Shown here one piece after another: positions 27,142-38,660 of a DNA stretch of 44,864 bases. The stretch's first letter is position 1, and every line of letters starts with the position of its first letter. The translations under genes and the position numbers were made by a program. Source of the DNA: Didymodactylos carnosus. Lineage: Eukaryota > Rotifera > Eurotatoria > Philodinida > Philodinidae. The notes beneath the pieces are model-generated. The model made no database searches and was not told the origin of the DNA. It was given only the letters and a program-made list of their open reading frames with translations. The DNA lies in contig CAJNOQ010000627.1 in the NCBI GenBank assembly GCA_905250885.1, positions 1-44,864 of the forward strand. The letters are read 5' to 3'.

Positions 27142-29597
27142 TTACACTAGACTAAATATTTGATAGTTACAGAGAAATCTCGATTTTACCGTCGTACTGA
27201 TGGTACTAAGAGCTGTTTGTTTTCGAGTAGATTCTACTGGATATATTCGGTTGAAAGCGCTCAAAAGAGTCGAAATCATCGGATATGATGATTCTGATGA
27301 GTTTTAGACAGATTGGAGCAATAAAAATTGGTGGACCGATTTCAAGTCTTATGCGGTCTGGCCCTTTCCAAACTTTGAAACAGCAATATATTTGTTTGCT
27401 CACATGGATAGATAGCTCAAAGTATCGAAGAATTCTACATTAGATGAAATAAGTTATTTTAGGTGATTTTCATACAAAACTGAAAAGTTCATAATTCAAA
27501 TCTATCAATACTCCCCAAGTTTTCCAAAAATTGTGTAAAGCGTTTTTTAAAATTAACCGTACTTCTAATTTTATCAACGTGTAGAAAAAGATTCTCTAGC
27601 CTGCCCATTTCATCTTTCACTGTCCAAAAGTTCTTCAATAGACATTCACATTTATATATTTTGACACAAATAGTACAAATCAAACTATCCGAATCGCTAA
27701 TCAGTTCACAACACGAAATTTATTTAATAATTAATTTTAATTTTCATCATCTTTTATCTCGTCTATCATGATATGTTTGTTTGAAAAAGCTAAATTTTCA
27801 AAGTGATAACCAATAGAGAGCATCAATACTGGTCTATCGGACAACAAAACTACCGTCGTTTGCTTATCTATGAAAACAGTTAATATAAGTTTTATTCTGT
27901 CAGAATACAAGCGGAAAAATGTTCCATTATAGTATTCTGAACGAAAACAATCGAAAAACACAAAATCAATTTTGTACGAATAGAGATTCGAACATATTAA
28001 CTTAGCTTTTCAGTAGACTGCAAAATTAAATCCATTGTTCTATGTCTATATTCTGTACAACGATTGAAGTTGTGCAATCGACTTGATGTTATCAGTAGTA
28101 ATATTTTTGGTAGATCTTTTGTGTTCTGTTTTTGATATAAGCTTTATTCTGTCAGAATATATGCTAAAGCAGTTGAACGAGAGAGAGCGCATAACCGTTT
28201 TTGCGATAACGTTATGAAGATTAATTTCTTCCATATAATATAATAATACTAACTTGCAATAATTTTTAGTCCATTATATTTTTTAAAATAATTGAACGTT
28301 AATTACCTAAATAACTATTACATAATCATTATACTTTATATTAACAACTGACAACTTTCTCACTCTCTTCCAAATGACAGGAAGTGAGCTCTGAAGTTTA
28401 AAAGCAGTTTTCTCTACTAAAAATAATGTTTTTAAACTTCAGATTGTTTGCCGCCTCACCTCTCCTCGAGTGCAGAACTTCCTCTTAAATCGTGTTCAAT
28501 CGGTTTCCTACTACTTTACATAACTATTAGCGATAATAGTTTTGATGCATTCCGCATTTATCTCGTCTGAAATTTTCACTTTTAGCCCAGAAGAGCTAAG
28601 CTAATAAGCTTTTATCGTCAGATTTTATCATTTTATCAATATGTTTTGAACTTTTTATCTTTTTTTGTAGTATAGTAAGAGAGACAAGCCACCCCTCAAT
28701 GACAACTAGGTCAGGTATAAGTTGGCTGTTTTCTCAAGTATATGTGCACCTCCTTAATCGATCGCCGTTCCTATTAGATGATACACTGTTCCAGCAAGGG
28801 GCCTTGCGAGAGGGAGATAACTTCTTAACCGTACTCACGTCTTTTCCTTCTCTTAACCAAGGCAATTATAGTAAGAGAAAACGATATAAGGCATTGAAGA
28901 TGAACACACGAGCATGGTCTCGAATTTTTCCCGTGAGATTGAAAAGAAGAGTCAGTGGTATCGAAATATATCAACGATGTCATATCAAACATGACTGATA
29001 TGAACGTTTCTAATATTGGTGTATATTCTCATTCTAATTTAGATAATCAGATTGCTCCGAAATGTGTTTTGTAGTTAGTTTTGTTGTTGAAAGCAACGAC
29101 ATGACTGATACTATATTAAATTGCTTTCCTCATCGTCGACAGTTGTTGATTAACTTGTTGATGACATATTTGCTGTTAAATTCATAGTTTATCCCCATGT
29201 TCGACAGATTTATGCCGTAATGGTTCATGATGTTTATTAACGTATTTTTGAAAAATGTAAGCACATATAACCAGAACATTTCTATTCCATCTGATATTAC
29301 TTATAGTCGATTGCCCTAGGTAAATAATACAAGAGTTTATACCAGGATAATACTTTGTTTGAATATGCGACTTTAACTTTTCCATCACGAAGGGGAAAAT
29401 GCCTCACTGTTGCGTGCAGGAAGTCTATCGATGTAAGAAATATATCAGTTCTTGCTTACATGAATTTTCACTGATTGATATCACTGAACGAAATAAACAC
29501 AAACAAATAAATTTATTAAGTTATTTACAATTATAAAATCTATAAATTAGTATTATAGTACTAAATAAGTATGGTCTCGGTTGTATGTGTGACGTAC

Positions 29598-29765
29598 AGG
29601 ATTGCCACCCAGTCCATTTTCTGACATTTTTTCCGTTTTTTCATCAGTAAAATTTACCGAAACATGAACTCATCCCCAAAAAAGAAGGTTATTATTTATA
29701 AAAGTTAAGTAAAGAGACAAAAAAACGTTTTTTCCGCTTTTTAGATCTCGCTAGGTGACAACCCT
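29598..29765. mobile_element. small MITE with 15-bp ends
   Basis: AGGATTGCCACCCAG (left) and the inverse of the right end, AGGGTTGTCACCTAG, match at 12 of 15 positions. It is 168 bp, A/T-rich inside, and ends about 214 bp from the bHLH stop codon. The ends resemble hAT-type CAGGGTTG termini, but no 8-bp target duplication is visible, so the superfamily is a guess. Confidence 0.45.
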
Positions 29766-29979
29766 AGATAGGTCACAAACATATCATCTTTCTCGTTAGA
29801 AACGAGTAAAACTTAGCCATCACTGGTATCTTAAACGTAAGATAGAATATTTTTTCTTTTTTTTTTACAGTAATTGATGGATTAGTAACTAAAAGAAGGA
29901 TGGGAGACGTTTTATGAACATTTAGTGTCTTATAAGCAATATCGATATTTTCTACTTTATAGCGGAATAAAGCAGATAT

Positions 29980-30606
29980 TTACTTCTTTTTGTCTTTGTG
30001 TAATAAGGATTCAAAGTTTTTGTTTTTGTGTAGATTATTTAGTTTAAACATAAACGGATTTGCAGCTGTAAGTTGATTAAGATCATAGAATGATGTTGCT
30101 GTTTCGTTTGACGGTTTTGGAGTTGAAGACGATGGTAGTGGTTGAGGTGGCAGCGATGGTGGTGGTAAATTCAATGGTCCGAATAAGTGTGATCGTTGAT
30201 TTAATAAAAGAATATATTTCTTTAGTTCATCGATGGCGTTTGCTTGTAATAATATGTAATTTTTAGCTAAAGACATAGTTCAAATAAGAGTTATTCTAGT
30301 TGTTTTTCATATTTTCTTACCTAAAAATAGTGTTGCTATTTTACTTAATTTTCTTACAGATGGACTATGTGCATAAGGTATCACTGATCTAAGTTCATCA
30401 AGTGCATCATTTAAATCGTGCATTCGTCGTCTTTCACGAGCATTTATTGATAAACGTAATGTACGTTGTTCATGAGAGTTATTCTTTTTACCATCAGCAG
30501 GTAGAATTAAACGACGACGATTCGATGTTGGTAGTGAAGAAAAATGACGATAATCACGAGAAACAGATGACCATGGCATCATCTCTACACTCTCATCACT
30601 TGACAT
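29980..30606 (-). CDS. bHLH transcription factor, BHLHE22/BHLHE23-Olig group
   Basis: Two exons on the minus strand: 30606-30321 and 30266-29980, joined across a 54-nt intron (donor GTAAGA, acceptor TCTTTAG), phase 1; 190 aa. The bHLH spans residues 50-105. The basic region [12 protein letters not shown] (55-66), the loop [16 protein letters not shown] and AKNYILLQ in helix 2 are diagnostic of the Beta3/Oli/Olig branch. The N-terminus is acidic/Ser-rich; the C-terminus is Pro-rich, then basic. Known role: DNA-binding (E-box) repressor or activator in neural or secretory cell specification. The intron falls inside helix 2. An AG (30611-30610) after a T-run lies 3 nt before the ATG. Which vertebrate paralogue it matches cannot be settled by eye. 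Confidence 0.92.
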
Positions 30607-32913
30607 ATTCTAAAAAAATGAATAATAAATAATGTATAAACTTTTGCTGTTCTTAGTAAAATATCTGAGTTCATCATCTTTTTTCTATTGAATATTTGTG
30701 GAGTAAAATATTACAAAATACCTACGATTTTTATATCTGATTTATAGAAACAATTAAAATATTAAACTTAGTGTTTCTTACTTGTGGTCGTATTCGCGTT
30801 TGTCTTCAATTTTAGACGATAATGATAGATAAAATGTAAATAAATGTGTTTTTATGCTGCTTTGAAGATGAATCAGAAAGAAACTGTTCCATACGATTAT
30901 TTTTAAAAATCGTTGTTCTCTTTCTATTAAATAAACTTGATTTTACATTCAGTTATATATTCCCAAGTTAGTGATTTAAAGGATTGAGTTTCCAGAGTTA
31001 GTTTTGTTAATGGAAAATAGTCTTGAGAGAATTTCATTTTTTTCCTCTTCTTTTTCTTATTCTCATGTTTAATCATAGACAATAATTATATAAAGAGACT
31101 ATATTTATTAGAAACGTAAATTGAGCATTGAACAACATGATAAATCCAATTAACGATTAAATTGACTACGCATCACACACATACACACACACTGTATGAT
31201 TAATCGTTTTTTTCCTCTTTTCTTTAATACATACATTTCATATGAAAAAATTAAGCACATTTTATATGAAAATTATAGTATTAATGATGAGTATAGAACT
31301 TCGCTCTCATTTAAACATCTTTTGACTCAATATTAGAAAACTGACGTTATAGCTGGTATAACCTCAATTCTGTCGTTTATGTGTCAAGTGAAAATCCATA
31401 ATTATGCAAATTGTGCTAGAAAAATGTTTTACTGTTAAAAAGAGAAAGATACAAAAACTTGGCTGGTGATTAATAGAATATTACTTATGTTAATCTTCAT
31501 CTTTATTTAATTAAAATTTATTTAAACTTTAAAAAATTCATTATAGAATCCTTCAGCTCAAACTGTCGAAAACAAAAAAAACAGTGTTTCACATAGGTTC
31601 ACTCATCTATATATAACTTTAAACTAATAACATGACACTATGTACATTGTGTGGTTCATATTAAATGTCACACAAATCTATATTTCTTTTCAAAGAAAAT
31701 TGTGCAAGACTTGATAAAACACGAGCCACAAAATGCCATTTTTAGTCAAAATCCCGTCTAGGAAACGGAAAAATTCAAGTTAGTCATTCGACAGAGCGTA
31801 AAAAGTACACAGTTGTAAAGTCTGTGAAGTGACTCAGCTTTGAGACAGAAAGAAGAGGGGCAAAACCCGAATTGTCTATTTTTTTGTAAAACTGAAAAAT
31901 GGTCAACGCTACCGCTAATACCGAACTTTTTTAATTGACTACCGCTCGCTTTAACAAAAGAGATTTCTTTTATTTGTTATTTTAGTGGGTGGGTTGAATA
32001 CTTAATAGGAACGCCGAAGTTGAAAAATTTTCCACTTTTTTTCCCTCATCAAAATATACAAACTTTGACCGGAGTCACAGAGTGACAGTCTTAGTGGTGA
32101 CTGTCAGCCATCCTGAAAAACTAAATATCGTAAAAATCATTAATCATCATTAATATCCTTTTTCTGATTGATGGTATTTGAAAAATAAGGGAATCCGATT
32201 GATTTTTTTAAAGTTTTTTCTGAAGAACACACCATCGTAGTACTACGACAATCTCTCAGTTCCATTTCTAGTAACGGCTATTAAAGAAAGATTGACTTGG
32301 TTCTATCCAGGTCCACATTTTTTAAGAACAGAGCAGGATATCAGTATTTACTTGCTCGTGAACAAGTTTAAAAGTGAAAGTTTTGGTGTAGAGGATAATC
32401 ATAATTCTTTCATGTGGCGGCGAAAAACTAACCAAAGAAAGTGGTGTGAACAAAAAACACATACTCTGAATTTTATAGACCATAAGACTCTCAATTTTTT
32501 GGGCCTAGACGAACTTTTCAAACTGTATTTTAGTGTCTTAGAAACAGAAAAAAACAGTCATCCGTTCGTTATGGTCATGACAGAAAAATGATTTCTTGTA
32601 ACCGGCATAAAATCATTTGAGAAAACTCACCGTAGGTCTCTTATCTACTCTAATTTATCGCGCATAATTCAGTTTTTCAATTTGAATATTTTGAAACATT
32701 GAGCGTTGTTGGCGCCTAGACAAAAATTGGATAGGAACAAAACAACACAAAAATTTCGTTTTCAATTTCTTTTATCAAATCAGTTTTATTTTCCGTAAAT
32801 TATAATGGTCATGATAAAATAAATGTCAGAACAATCAAATTCCGTTAGCGAGAGAAATTATTTTGTATGCATTTCCCTGACTGAAGATTGTAACCCGAAA
32901 CTTGTGATGCGTT
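30607..32913. other. intergenic region upstream of the bHLH gene
   Basis: It presumably contains the bHLH promoter. Visible features are a (CA)n-type tract at 31171-31194 and a short TGACAGTC/GACTGTCA hairpin near 32083-32110. A 99-codon frame at 32292-32591 has no recognised motif. CACAAGTAAG read on the minus strand near 30787 could be the donor of a 5' UTR intron ending at 30610. Confidence 0.45.
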
Positions 32914-33157
32914 ATGAACAATGTCAATCGAAATTTCACATCAGAAAATTGTCAATCACTTTGTAGACGATGTTGTGGTAGACGAAAAGGAAGTAGACCA
33001 ATGGAAAGTGATAAAAAAAACAGGGCTTATCAGAAAGGTGAGACTCGAAACGTTGTTTATGGTGACTCGCCTGTGCTTCATTCAAATAGAAAAGAAAATA
33101 TTAGCCAACGATTTATAGATCCAGTTGTGTCCAATCCGATATTTGGAGATTCCAAAG
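32914..33157 (+). CDS. possible alternative first exon of the CAP-domain gene
   Basis: The frame from ATG 32914 runs 81 codons to the donor AAAG|GTAGGC after 33157 (phase 1). Joining to 33837 makes Gly and stays in frame with the CAP domain, giving 251 aa in total. The peptide is basic and Cys-rich near the start (SLCRRCCGRRKGSR), which could be palmitoylated. Left unspliced, the frame stops at 33225 (103 aa). An earlier donor-like AAAG|GTGAGA occurs after 33036. Phase agreement alone has a one-in-three chance, so the link is tentative. Confidence 0.35.
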
Positions 33158-33430
33158 GTAGGCTTTGTGTGATAGGGAACGAAATGTATGTTGAAAAAAT
33201 CAAAGACAACTACGATAAAACATAGTGCTATACTATTGTACTAGTATACAAAACTCAATATCGATGGTCCAACATGGTTAAATGACCATTTGTTGAGACT
33301 ATCGTATTTTTCTTCTTAATTATGTTATTCTAGATCTTCTAAGTGAAAATTTTTTTAATGTAATTATTTAACTTTAGACACAATATTCTATTTCAGTTTT
33401 TTCTTAGATAAGTTGAATTTAGCTACTCAT

Positions 33431-33820
33431 GTCGACTTTCACGCTGAACTCATGGTGAGATTCACGTCAAAAAGCCGTGCCAAGATCGCATCTCGCAATC
33501 GCGATAAGAGTCGCGAGATAAGACTTGATCTTCGCGATCGTAATTTTGTTGCGATGTCGCGGCAGATCTTATCAGAACTTTTGGCATCGTGGCGCAATCC
33601 CATAGAATCCTAGGCAAACTCTTAGAATCGTACCATGATCCTAGCTCGCACTTCGGGAAATCTAAGACTTCTCCAGGATCGTGTCACGCCAAAAACTTTT
33701 ATCGTGAGTCATGACTAATATTTTTTGGAAAAAATAAGATTCCAACGCGATCGCGATGTGAGAGCACAAGTCCATAGTGAGCAGCACGGCCACGTCCCGA
33801 GTTCAGTGTGAAAGTTGACT
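33431..33820. mobile_element. CpG-rich MITE-like element upstream of or inside the CAP gene
   Basis: GTCGACTTTCACGCTGAACTC (33431-33451) is inverted near the other end (33799-33819, GAGTTCAGTGTGAAAGTTGAC) with two changes. The interior is rich in TCGCGAT, GCGATCGCGAT and related CpG motifs, unlike the AT-rich surroundings. It fills most of the interval between the possible upstream exon and the CAP coding start, ending about 20 bp before it. Confidence 0.6.
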
Positions 33821-33838
33821 AGGGCAACTGTTTAAGGT

Positions 33839-34548
33839 ATGGGTGGTGAAAATAGTGAAAGTGTAACTTTAGCTCAACAAGTTTTGACTCCTATTATTAG
33901 TATTGGACGCATATCTGACGAATATTTGGATGCAATCAATAAATATCGAGCTCATTTAAGTCTACCGCAACTGACATTTTCATCAGATTTATCAAAACGT
34001 GCAATTGAGAGAGCCAATTACTTATCGAAGAGAGATAAAGTGGAAAGCACTAGTAGAAGTGATCTGATCTACAAAGACCAACCGGTAAGTGACTGAGATT
34101 GCACTGTTCTAAAAAAAGGATTAAAGCGTTCGGAAACAACTAATATTAGATGAGAATGATTCTAGTATTTGTAAAAAATGTTCTTACTTTGAATCGACGT
34201 CGTAGTGTTTCTTGACTCTCTCAGATAGGCGAGACGGTGATAAGTTGTCGGTCTCCAGTAAATGATGGTAGTTCTGTAGGGAAATTAATTTATCGACAAT
34301 TGGTCAATGATTTGAAAAATGGAAATCCACCAAAGGTAACACTCATAATCTGTTTATTATTGGACAACTGAGAGTGGATATTCTCTTTTTTTTAGAAACG
34401 ATATGCTCCGATACTAAATCAGGATTGTAAAGAAGTTGGTTTTGGTTTAGTTCGTAATGATATCTCACAGAAAGATTATATCGTTATTTACTATTATCCT
34501 GTTAGAAAAGCCGAGGAATCAGCTAGTGAAACCTTTTATTTTTTCTAA
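33839..34548 (+). CDS. CAP-domain protein, GAPR-1/GLIPR2-like
   Basis: Exons 33839-34084, 34225-34335 and 34396-34548; 169 aa, close to GAPR-1 length. The CAP-type helix (YLDAINKYRAHLSLPQL, from about residue 29), an IGET segment in place of GENL, and the C-terminal GFG...DYIVIYYYPV strand fit the fold. Two otherwise conserved CAP histidines appear replaced (INKYR; RYAP where HFTAMVW is usual), so metal binding is doubtful. No signal peptide is seen. The start MGGENS satisfies the N-myristoylation pattern (G2, S6), as in mammalian GAPR-1, which supports this start and a Golgi or membrane-associated cytosolic role. TTTAAG|GT lies just before the ATG and may be a trans-splice acceptor or the cis acceptor for the exon at 32914. 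Confidence 0.75.
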
Positions 34549-34604
34549 TACTTTTGAAAATAATACACGTCAAAGAAACAATCTATGGGGTTTTTTAACT
34601 TCGA

Positions 34605-34610
34605 AATAAA
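34605..34610 (+). promoter_or_regulatory. poly(A) signal AATAAA for the CAP gene
   Basis: AATAAA lies 57 nt after the CAP-gene stop, preceded by a T-run. It is the first canonical signal downstream. Confidence 0.55.
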
Positions 34611-35050
34611 CACTTTAGTTCTCAAATCAATAATGAACAATATTTTCACATAGATTGTTAATCGTTTGTAAGAAAAATGAAAATGCAACCATTTTGGTTT
34701 TCTCTTTCTCTTAAACTCATCTGGATCAGTATGAGTGGAATCACTTTTTATTCTCTTTTATCTTTACAATCTTTTCGTTTCTCCTACAGATTCAATTCAT
34801 TTTCTCATATTCAACAATTGGTGATGTGAGTGAATCGCGCAGTCAATATATCATCTATATTTTGAAAATATTTTGTTTATAAAAATGGTGCTACCAAACA
34901 AAAAAGTCATTAAAATTCGCTTCCGATGACGTTTATCTTATTTGAATGGCGAAAAAGAAGGAGAGAAACAGCAGTATTTTTCCTAATCTTTGGAAGTTTT
35001 CACAAAATAGACAGAGAAACTATCGCGTATCAGGAATCTTACGCATGTGT

Positions 35051-35580
35051 AGATTGCGCACGAAATAACACACTCTTATTTATGTTTCTAACGAACAGAC
35101 GGAAAATAGAATAGTAACCAGAAACAGTTCATTTAATGAAAATATTGTTAAATTTTATTGTATAATACTATTAGGTGTTCTGCGGTTATTTGTTCAGCAA
35201 TATTTTAATAAGAATTTGAAATAAGATTATATGAAAACAATATTCTGGGATTCAAAAGTTGAATGACCAGAACAGTTGCTTATACTGTTAAGTACATTTG
35301 TGAACCTAAGTTCGGCATACAATTCTATTTGAAAGTTCATATATCACATCATCAATCATCAAAAGCAATAAATAAACATATGAATAGTTTTCGTATAATC
35401 TTATTTCAAATCCTTATAAAAATATTACTGAACAAATAACCACATAACACCTAATATTATTATACAATAAAATTTAACAATATTTTCATTAAACATATTT
35501 TGAATTGTCTATGGTTACTATTCTATATCTCGTCGGTTTGTTAGAAACATAAATAAGAGTGTGTTATTTCGTGCACATCT
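35051..35580. mobile_element. foldback element, ~530 bp
   Basis: Ends carry GCACGAAATAACACACTCTT (left) and its inverse (right). Arms run inward through TTATTTATGTTTCTAACGAA-, GTTAAATTTTATTGTATAAT- and GTTATTTGTTCAG-type stretches; similarity is lost in the central part (about 35240-35390). There is no coding frame. Confidence 0.85.
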
Positions 35581-35820
35581 TTGGGCATGGCCAGAAACTC
35601 ATCTAGTACAATGGCGTAACGTATTCCAAAACAACATTAATATTAAAAAAATTCTATTTAAATTTCGCTATAGATCATTACTAAATGCGGTTGACGTGTG
35701 CTAAATCAGTATGTCATCCCTGTCGTGTCAAATTATTAATCAAACGTGTTTACCTTAGTAAGTATTATTGGTTCTTTTGATGAACAAACATTTGAAGATA
35801 AATGTGATGAGTTTTACAAC

Positions 35821-36156
35821 AGCTACGATAGTTTTCATAGTAAATTTTTTTTAAGACTGATTTCGAGCTTTCGAAAACTTAACTTTCATTTTCAAGAACA
35901 GCTGAAATAATACAATTGAGATAAAAGATATATTTTTCCCGAAAACTTGAAATACTATAAATAAATGATCATTCATTCGATGGCAAGCGACTGACTAATT
36001 CTGTTTCAATTGTTCAGGAATATATTTTATGAAGATATCTTTTATGTCAATTCTATTATTTCAGCTGTCTGCAAATGTTCTTGAAAATAAAAATCAAGTT
36101 TTTGAAAGCTCGAAATCAGTCTTAAAGAAAACTTAAAATAAAAGCTATCATAGCTT
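35821..36156. mobile_element. foldback element, ~336 bp
   Basis: The left arm, with AAGACTGATTTCGAGCTTTC and ATTTTCAAGAAC, is inverted in the right arm (36060-36125). Outer ends AGCTACGATAG and CTATCATAGCT are also inverted. The arms differ by a small insertion (the right arm carries extra bases between AAGAACA and the AGCTGAAATAAT segment). Confidence 0.75.
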
Positions 36157-36311
36157 TCAGATCGCACGTAAACATCGCAAAATGGTGCGCGAACACATGT
36201 GAAAAGAAATTCTTGCTTGTGAACGTGTGTGAAATTATAGAAAGTTCACAGTTGACCGCGTGCTTGATGTTGCAACTGCACGATCCCAACGTTATGAAAG
36301 TTCGACAAAAT

Positions 36312-36866
36312 TTCCCCATGGGTATAGTAAAAGAACTTTTTTCTAGTTTCAAAGTCAAGATATTTAGACATATTATATACCATTCGAGAGTCCATGAACT
36401 TCTCTACAAAATCGTTACTTTGCATTTTTACAAAAGTTATTTATTACATTTTTTTTATTCAATTTAGACTTCTAAATTACATCCTTCTGCAAATGGAACA
36501 GATATAACTCAATTAGTAAGAGGCCAACTTTTATGAAACTTTTATAGTAGACTCAACAAACTTTTTCTCCTTCATTTACTCCATGAATCAAAATTTTGTT
36601 TTGGTTTTTAATGTACTAATCATCAGATTTATTGAAGCCATGCTTGAGTTAACTAAGCGTTAGTGAAGAAGAATATTGTATAATAGCTCGAATAACGTAT
36701 GTATGGATAAATCGATAAAGTTTTAGTTTGTTTCAGTTGTTATAGTGATTAATTTTGTAAAAATACAAATAGCGATTTTATAGAGAAGTTCATGGACTCT
36801 TTAATAGTATATAATATGTCTATCTATCTTGACTTTGAAACTAGAAAAAGTTTCAAGGGGTAACCA
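36312..36866. mobile_element. foldback element with ~115-bp arms
   Basis: The left arm (36312-36432) includes TTTCTAGTTTCAAAGTCAAG and AGAGTCCATGAACTTCTCTA; the right arm (36760-36866) is its inverse with scattered changes. The loop of about 330 bp shows no coding frame. Confidence 0.8.
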
Positions 36867-36915
36867 TGAGAAACCACATGAGAAAACCATTAATTTTGTA
36901 AAAAAAAACGCCCTG

Positions 36916-37200
36916 GCGGCCTCTGTCCACGTAATGCGAAACTTCCCTGATCAAGTTTTTTTGAATTTTTTTCATCAAAAATCGATAGGGGCACATCACT
37001 AGACGCAGCTTTTCATGCTGATCACGAATCTGACTTTTGTTTTGAAGAAAAAATTAATTTTCAATATAAAAACATTTTAATTTAAAATTTTTAGAAACTT
37101 TAATTTCAATTTTCTGACTTAGACATTTTGTTGAAAAAATTTTAAAAACATACCCTTGAATAGAGAATTCAATTCTTTACAAAATGGTTTATTTTGTTTT
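36916..37200 (-). mobile_element. diverged partial copy of the 4444-5293 transposon
   Basis: Read on +, this stretch follows the minus strand of 5293 back to about 5030. Shared landmarks are CGGC..(C)TGTCCACGTAA, CTGATCAAGTTTTT, CACTAGA(C/T)GCAG and AATAGAGAATTC. It is heavily diverged and only this end is present, so it is an old truncated or internally decayed copy. Confidence 0.6.
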
Positions 37201-38402
37201 GAGATCTATTTTTCAGTCGAGACACAGTGGCTGCTTGAACGTTTCAACTTCCGCCTTAGTCTGAAAGCCTCAGAGAATTTTTTGAACTTTATTATCAACT
37301 AGAGTCTTCTCAGAAAACCTAGAACTACACAGACTATAAGTATGAAGTTTTTTGAACGACGTTTACTGCCTAAAAATGGTGTGCCAAAAAAGTATGTCAC
37401 GGCGTTACGTTTGTTTTTTGCATTTTATACGCCAGCAAAGATAGTTGGAAGAAAATTTTTTCTTCGATCAAAAACCGCACCAGTGAGTCATGTAGATCAA
37501 CCAGGCATACTTTTTGCGATGTTAGTGGGTACTCTAATCTTTTAAAAATATCCTTTCTGTTATAGGTTTATAAATGTTTTATCAACATATTTCTTTGTGT
37601 ATAATATTCAATGTTTGGCGTTTTGGTTAAAGATTTCTAAGTTATAAATGACTCATATTATTTTCTTTTCACTTTTCTCGTCTTGTCCAGATAGGATGTT
37701 ATCTGCAAGTATGAAATAAAAGTGGAGGAGAATAATCTTGTGAGTTTGAATTAAGTAATAAAAGTAGAAGGATGTATATAAAATAACTGTTATATTCCAA
37801 ACATTGCAGGCCTGGTATGTAGTTCATTATGACAAAATATCTCATGTCCCAATCCTATTGTAGCTTTTACTTTCTCCAACAAGAAGAATATAATTAGCTG
37901 TTGCATCAAGAAATGCAGTTGCAGTAAGCGAGCATCCAGTTAGTTTGCATAAGTACACTGTTTATCGAGAGATACAACTATATATTTGATCGTATAAAAC
38001 AAAAGAGTAAATGTGTCGTCTTTATGAGTGATACATTAGGACAAGATAAAGTTTCGCTCAGATGATCAGAATTCAGTCAAAGCCCAAGAATAAACTATAC
38101 TTGTATATATTTAATATTCTAGTACCTTTTTTAAATATTTAGAACAATAAACAGAAAAAATATTTTGCAAAAAAGTGTTGGTTCATCTTTTCCTTTTCAT
38201 CTCTAAAAGACTTATTGCATTTTATTTAAAATCGGATTCTTACACTCATCTAATATTTAACAACTGTTCGCTCTATCATTATCTATTTTATCGTCAAGTA
38301 CAAATAATTAATTATGTCAAGATGAAGACAAACAAAAGAACGCACGTTGCATTTTTGCTCAGAACTTTTTGTTAAGGTCTTCCATCAGTCCGGCTACGAT
38401 TC

Positions 38403-38660
38403 CTAGAAAAAATGGCCCGATTGAGCTGAAATTCTGACCACAGACACCTCAGACCCTTTCTTAGGTTATAAATTTTTTTCAAAAAGTTCCTATTTCTCGA
38501 GATATTCAAAATCCTGTCTAAAAACTCGGCTTTTTATTTTAACGATCTTTCCAAGTCGAAAGCTGGAATTAGAAACTCTTAAAAGAAATTCACAACCTAA
38601 GATAGGGTCTGAAGCATCTGTAGTAAAAATTTCAGCTTGAACAAGCCATTTTCTCACTAG
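38403..38660. mobile_element. foldback element, ~258 bp
   Basis: Arms at about 38403-38485 and 38580-38660 are inverted copies sharing GAGCTGAAAT, TCAGACCCT(T/A)TCTTAGGTT and AAAATGGC near the ends, with about 80% agreement by eye. Ends are CTAG..AAAATGGC. Confidence 0.75.

Larger units (their letters stand above)
22729..29979. other. 7.3-kb gene-poor, repeat-rich interval
   Basis: No supported gene. It contains a foldback (24320-24855), a hammerhead/Penelope-like motif (25372-25404), a motif-array element (25826-26308), nested inverted repeats (26552-26706), a direct repeat pair (26902-27141), a second pair sharing ATATAAG(T/C)TTTATTCTGTCAG (27881, 28135) and a small MITE (29598-29765). The 99-codon frame at 28699-28998 has no recognised motif and no neighbouring exon. 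Confidence 0.6.

Noticed and set aside
28699-28998. 99-codon frame starting MTTRSGISW
   Set aside because: No recognised motif, no splice partners, no poly(A) signal nearby; repeats flank it. It could be a decayed exon but is not supported.
29431-29461. microRNA hairpin (ATGTAAG/CTTACAT)
   Set aside because: The stem is only 7 bp and the arms are far shorter than a pre-miRNA.
31171-31194. Telomeric or satellite array
   Set aside because: It is just a short CA-type microsatellite; no telomere-like repeats or long arrays occur in the window.
32292-32591. 99-codon frame starting MTWFYPGP
   Set aside because: No domain, no acceptor before it, and no continuation; composition matches intergenic sequence.
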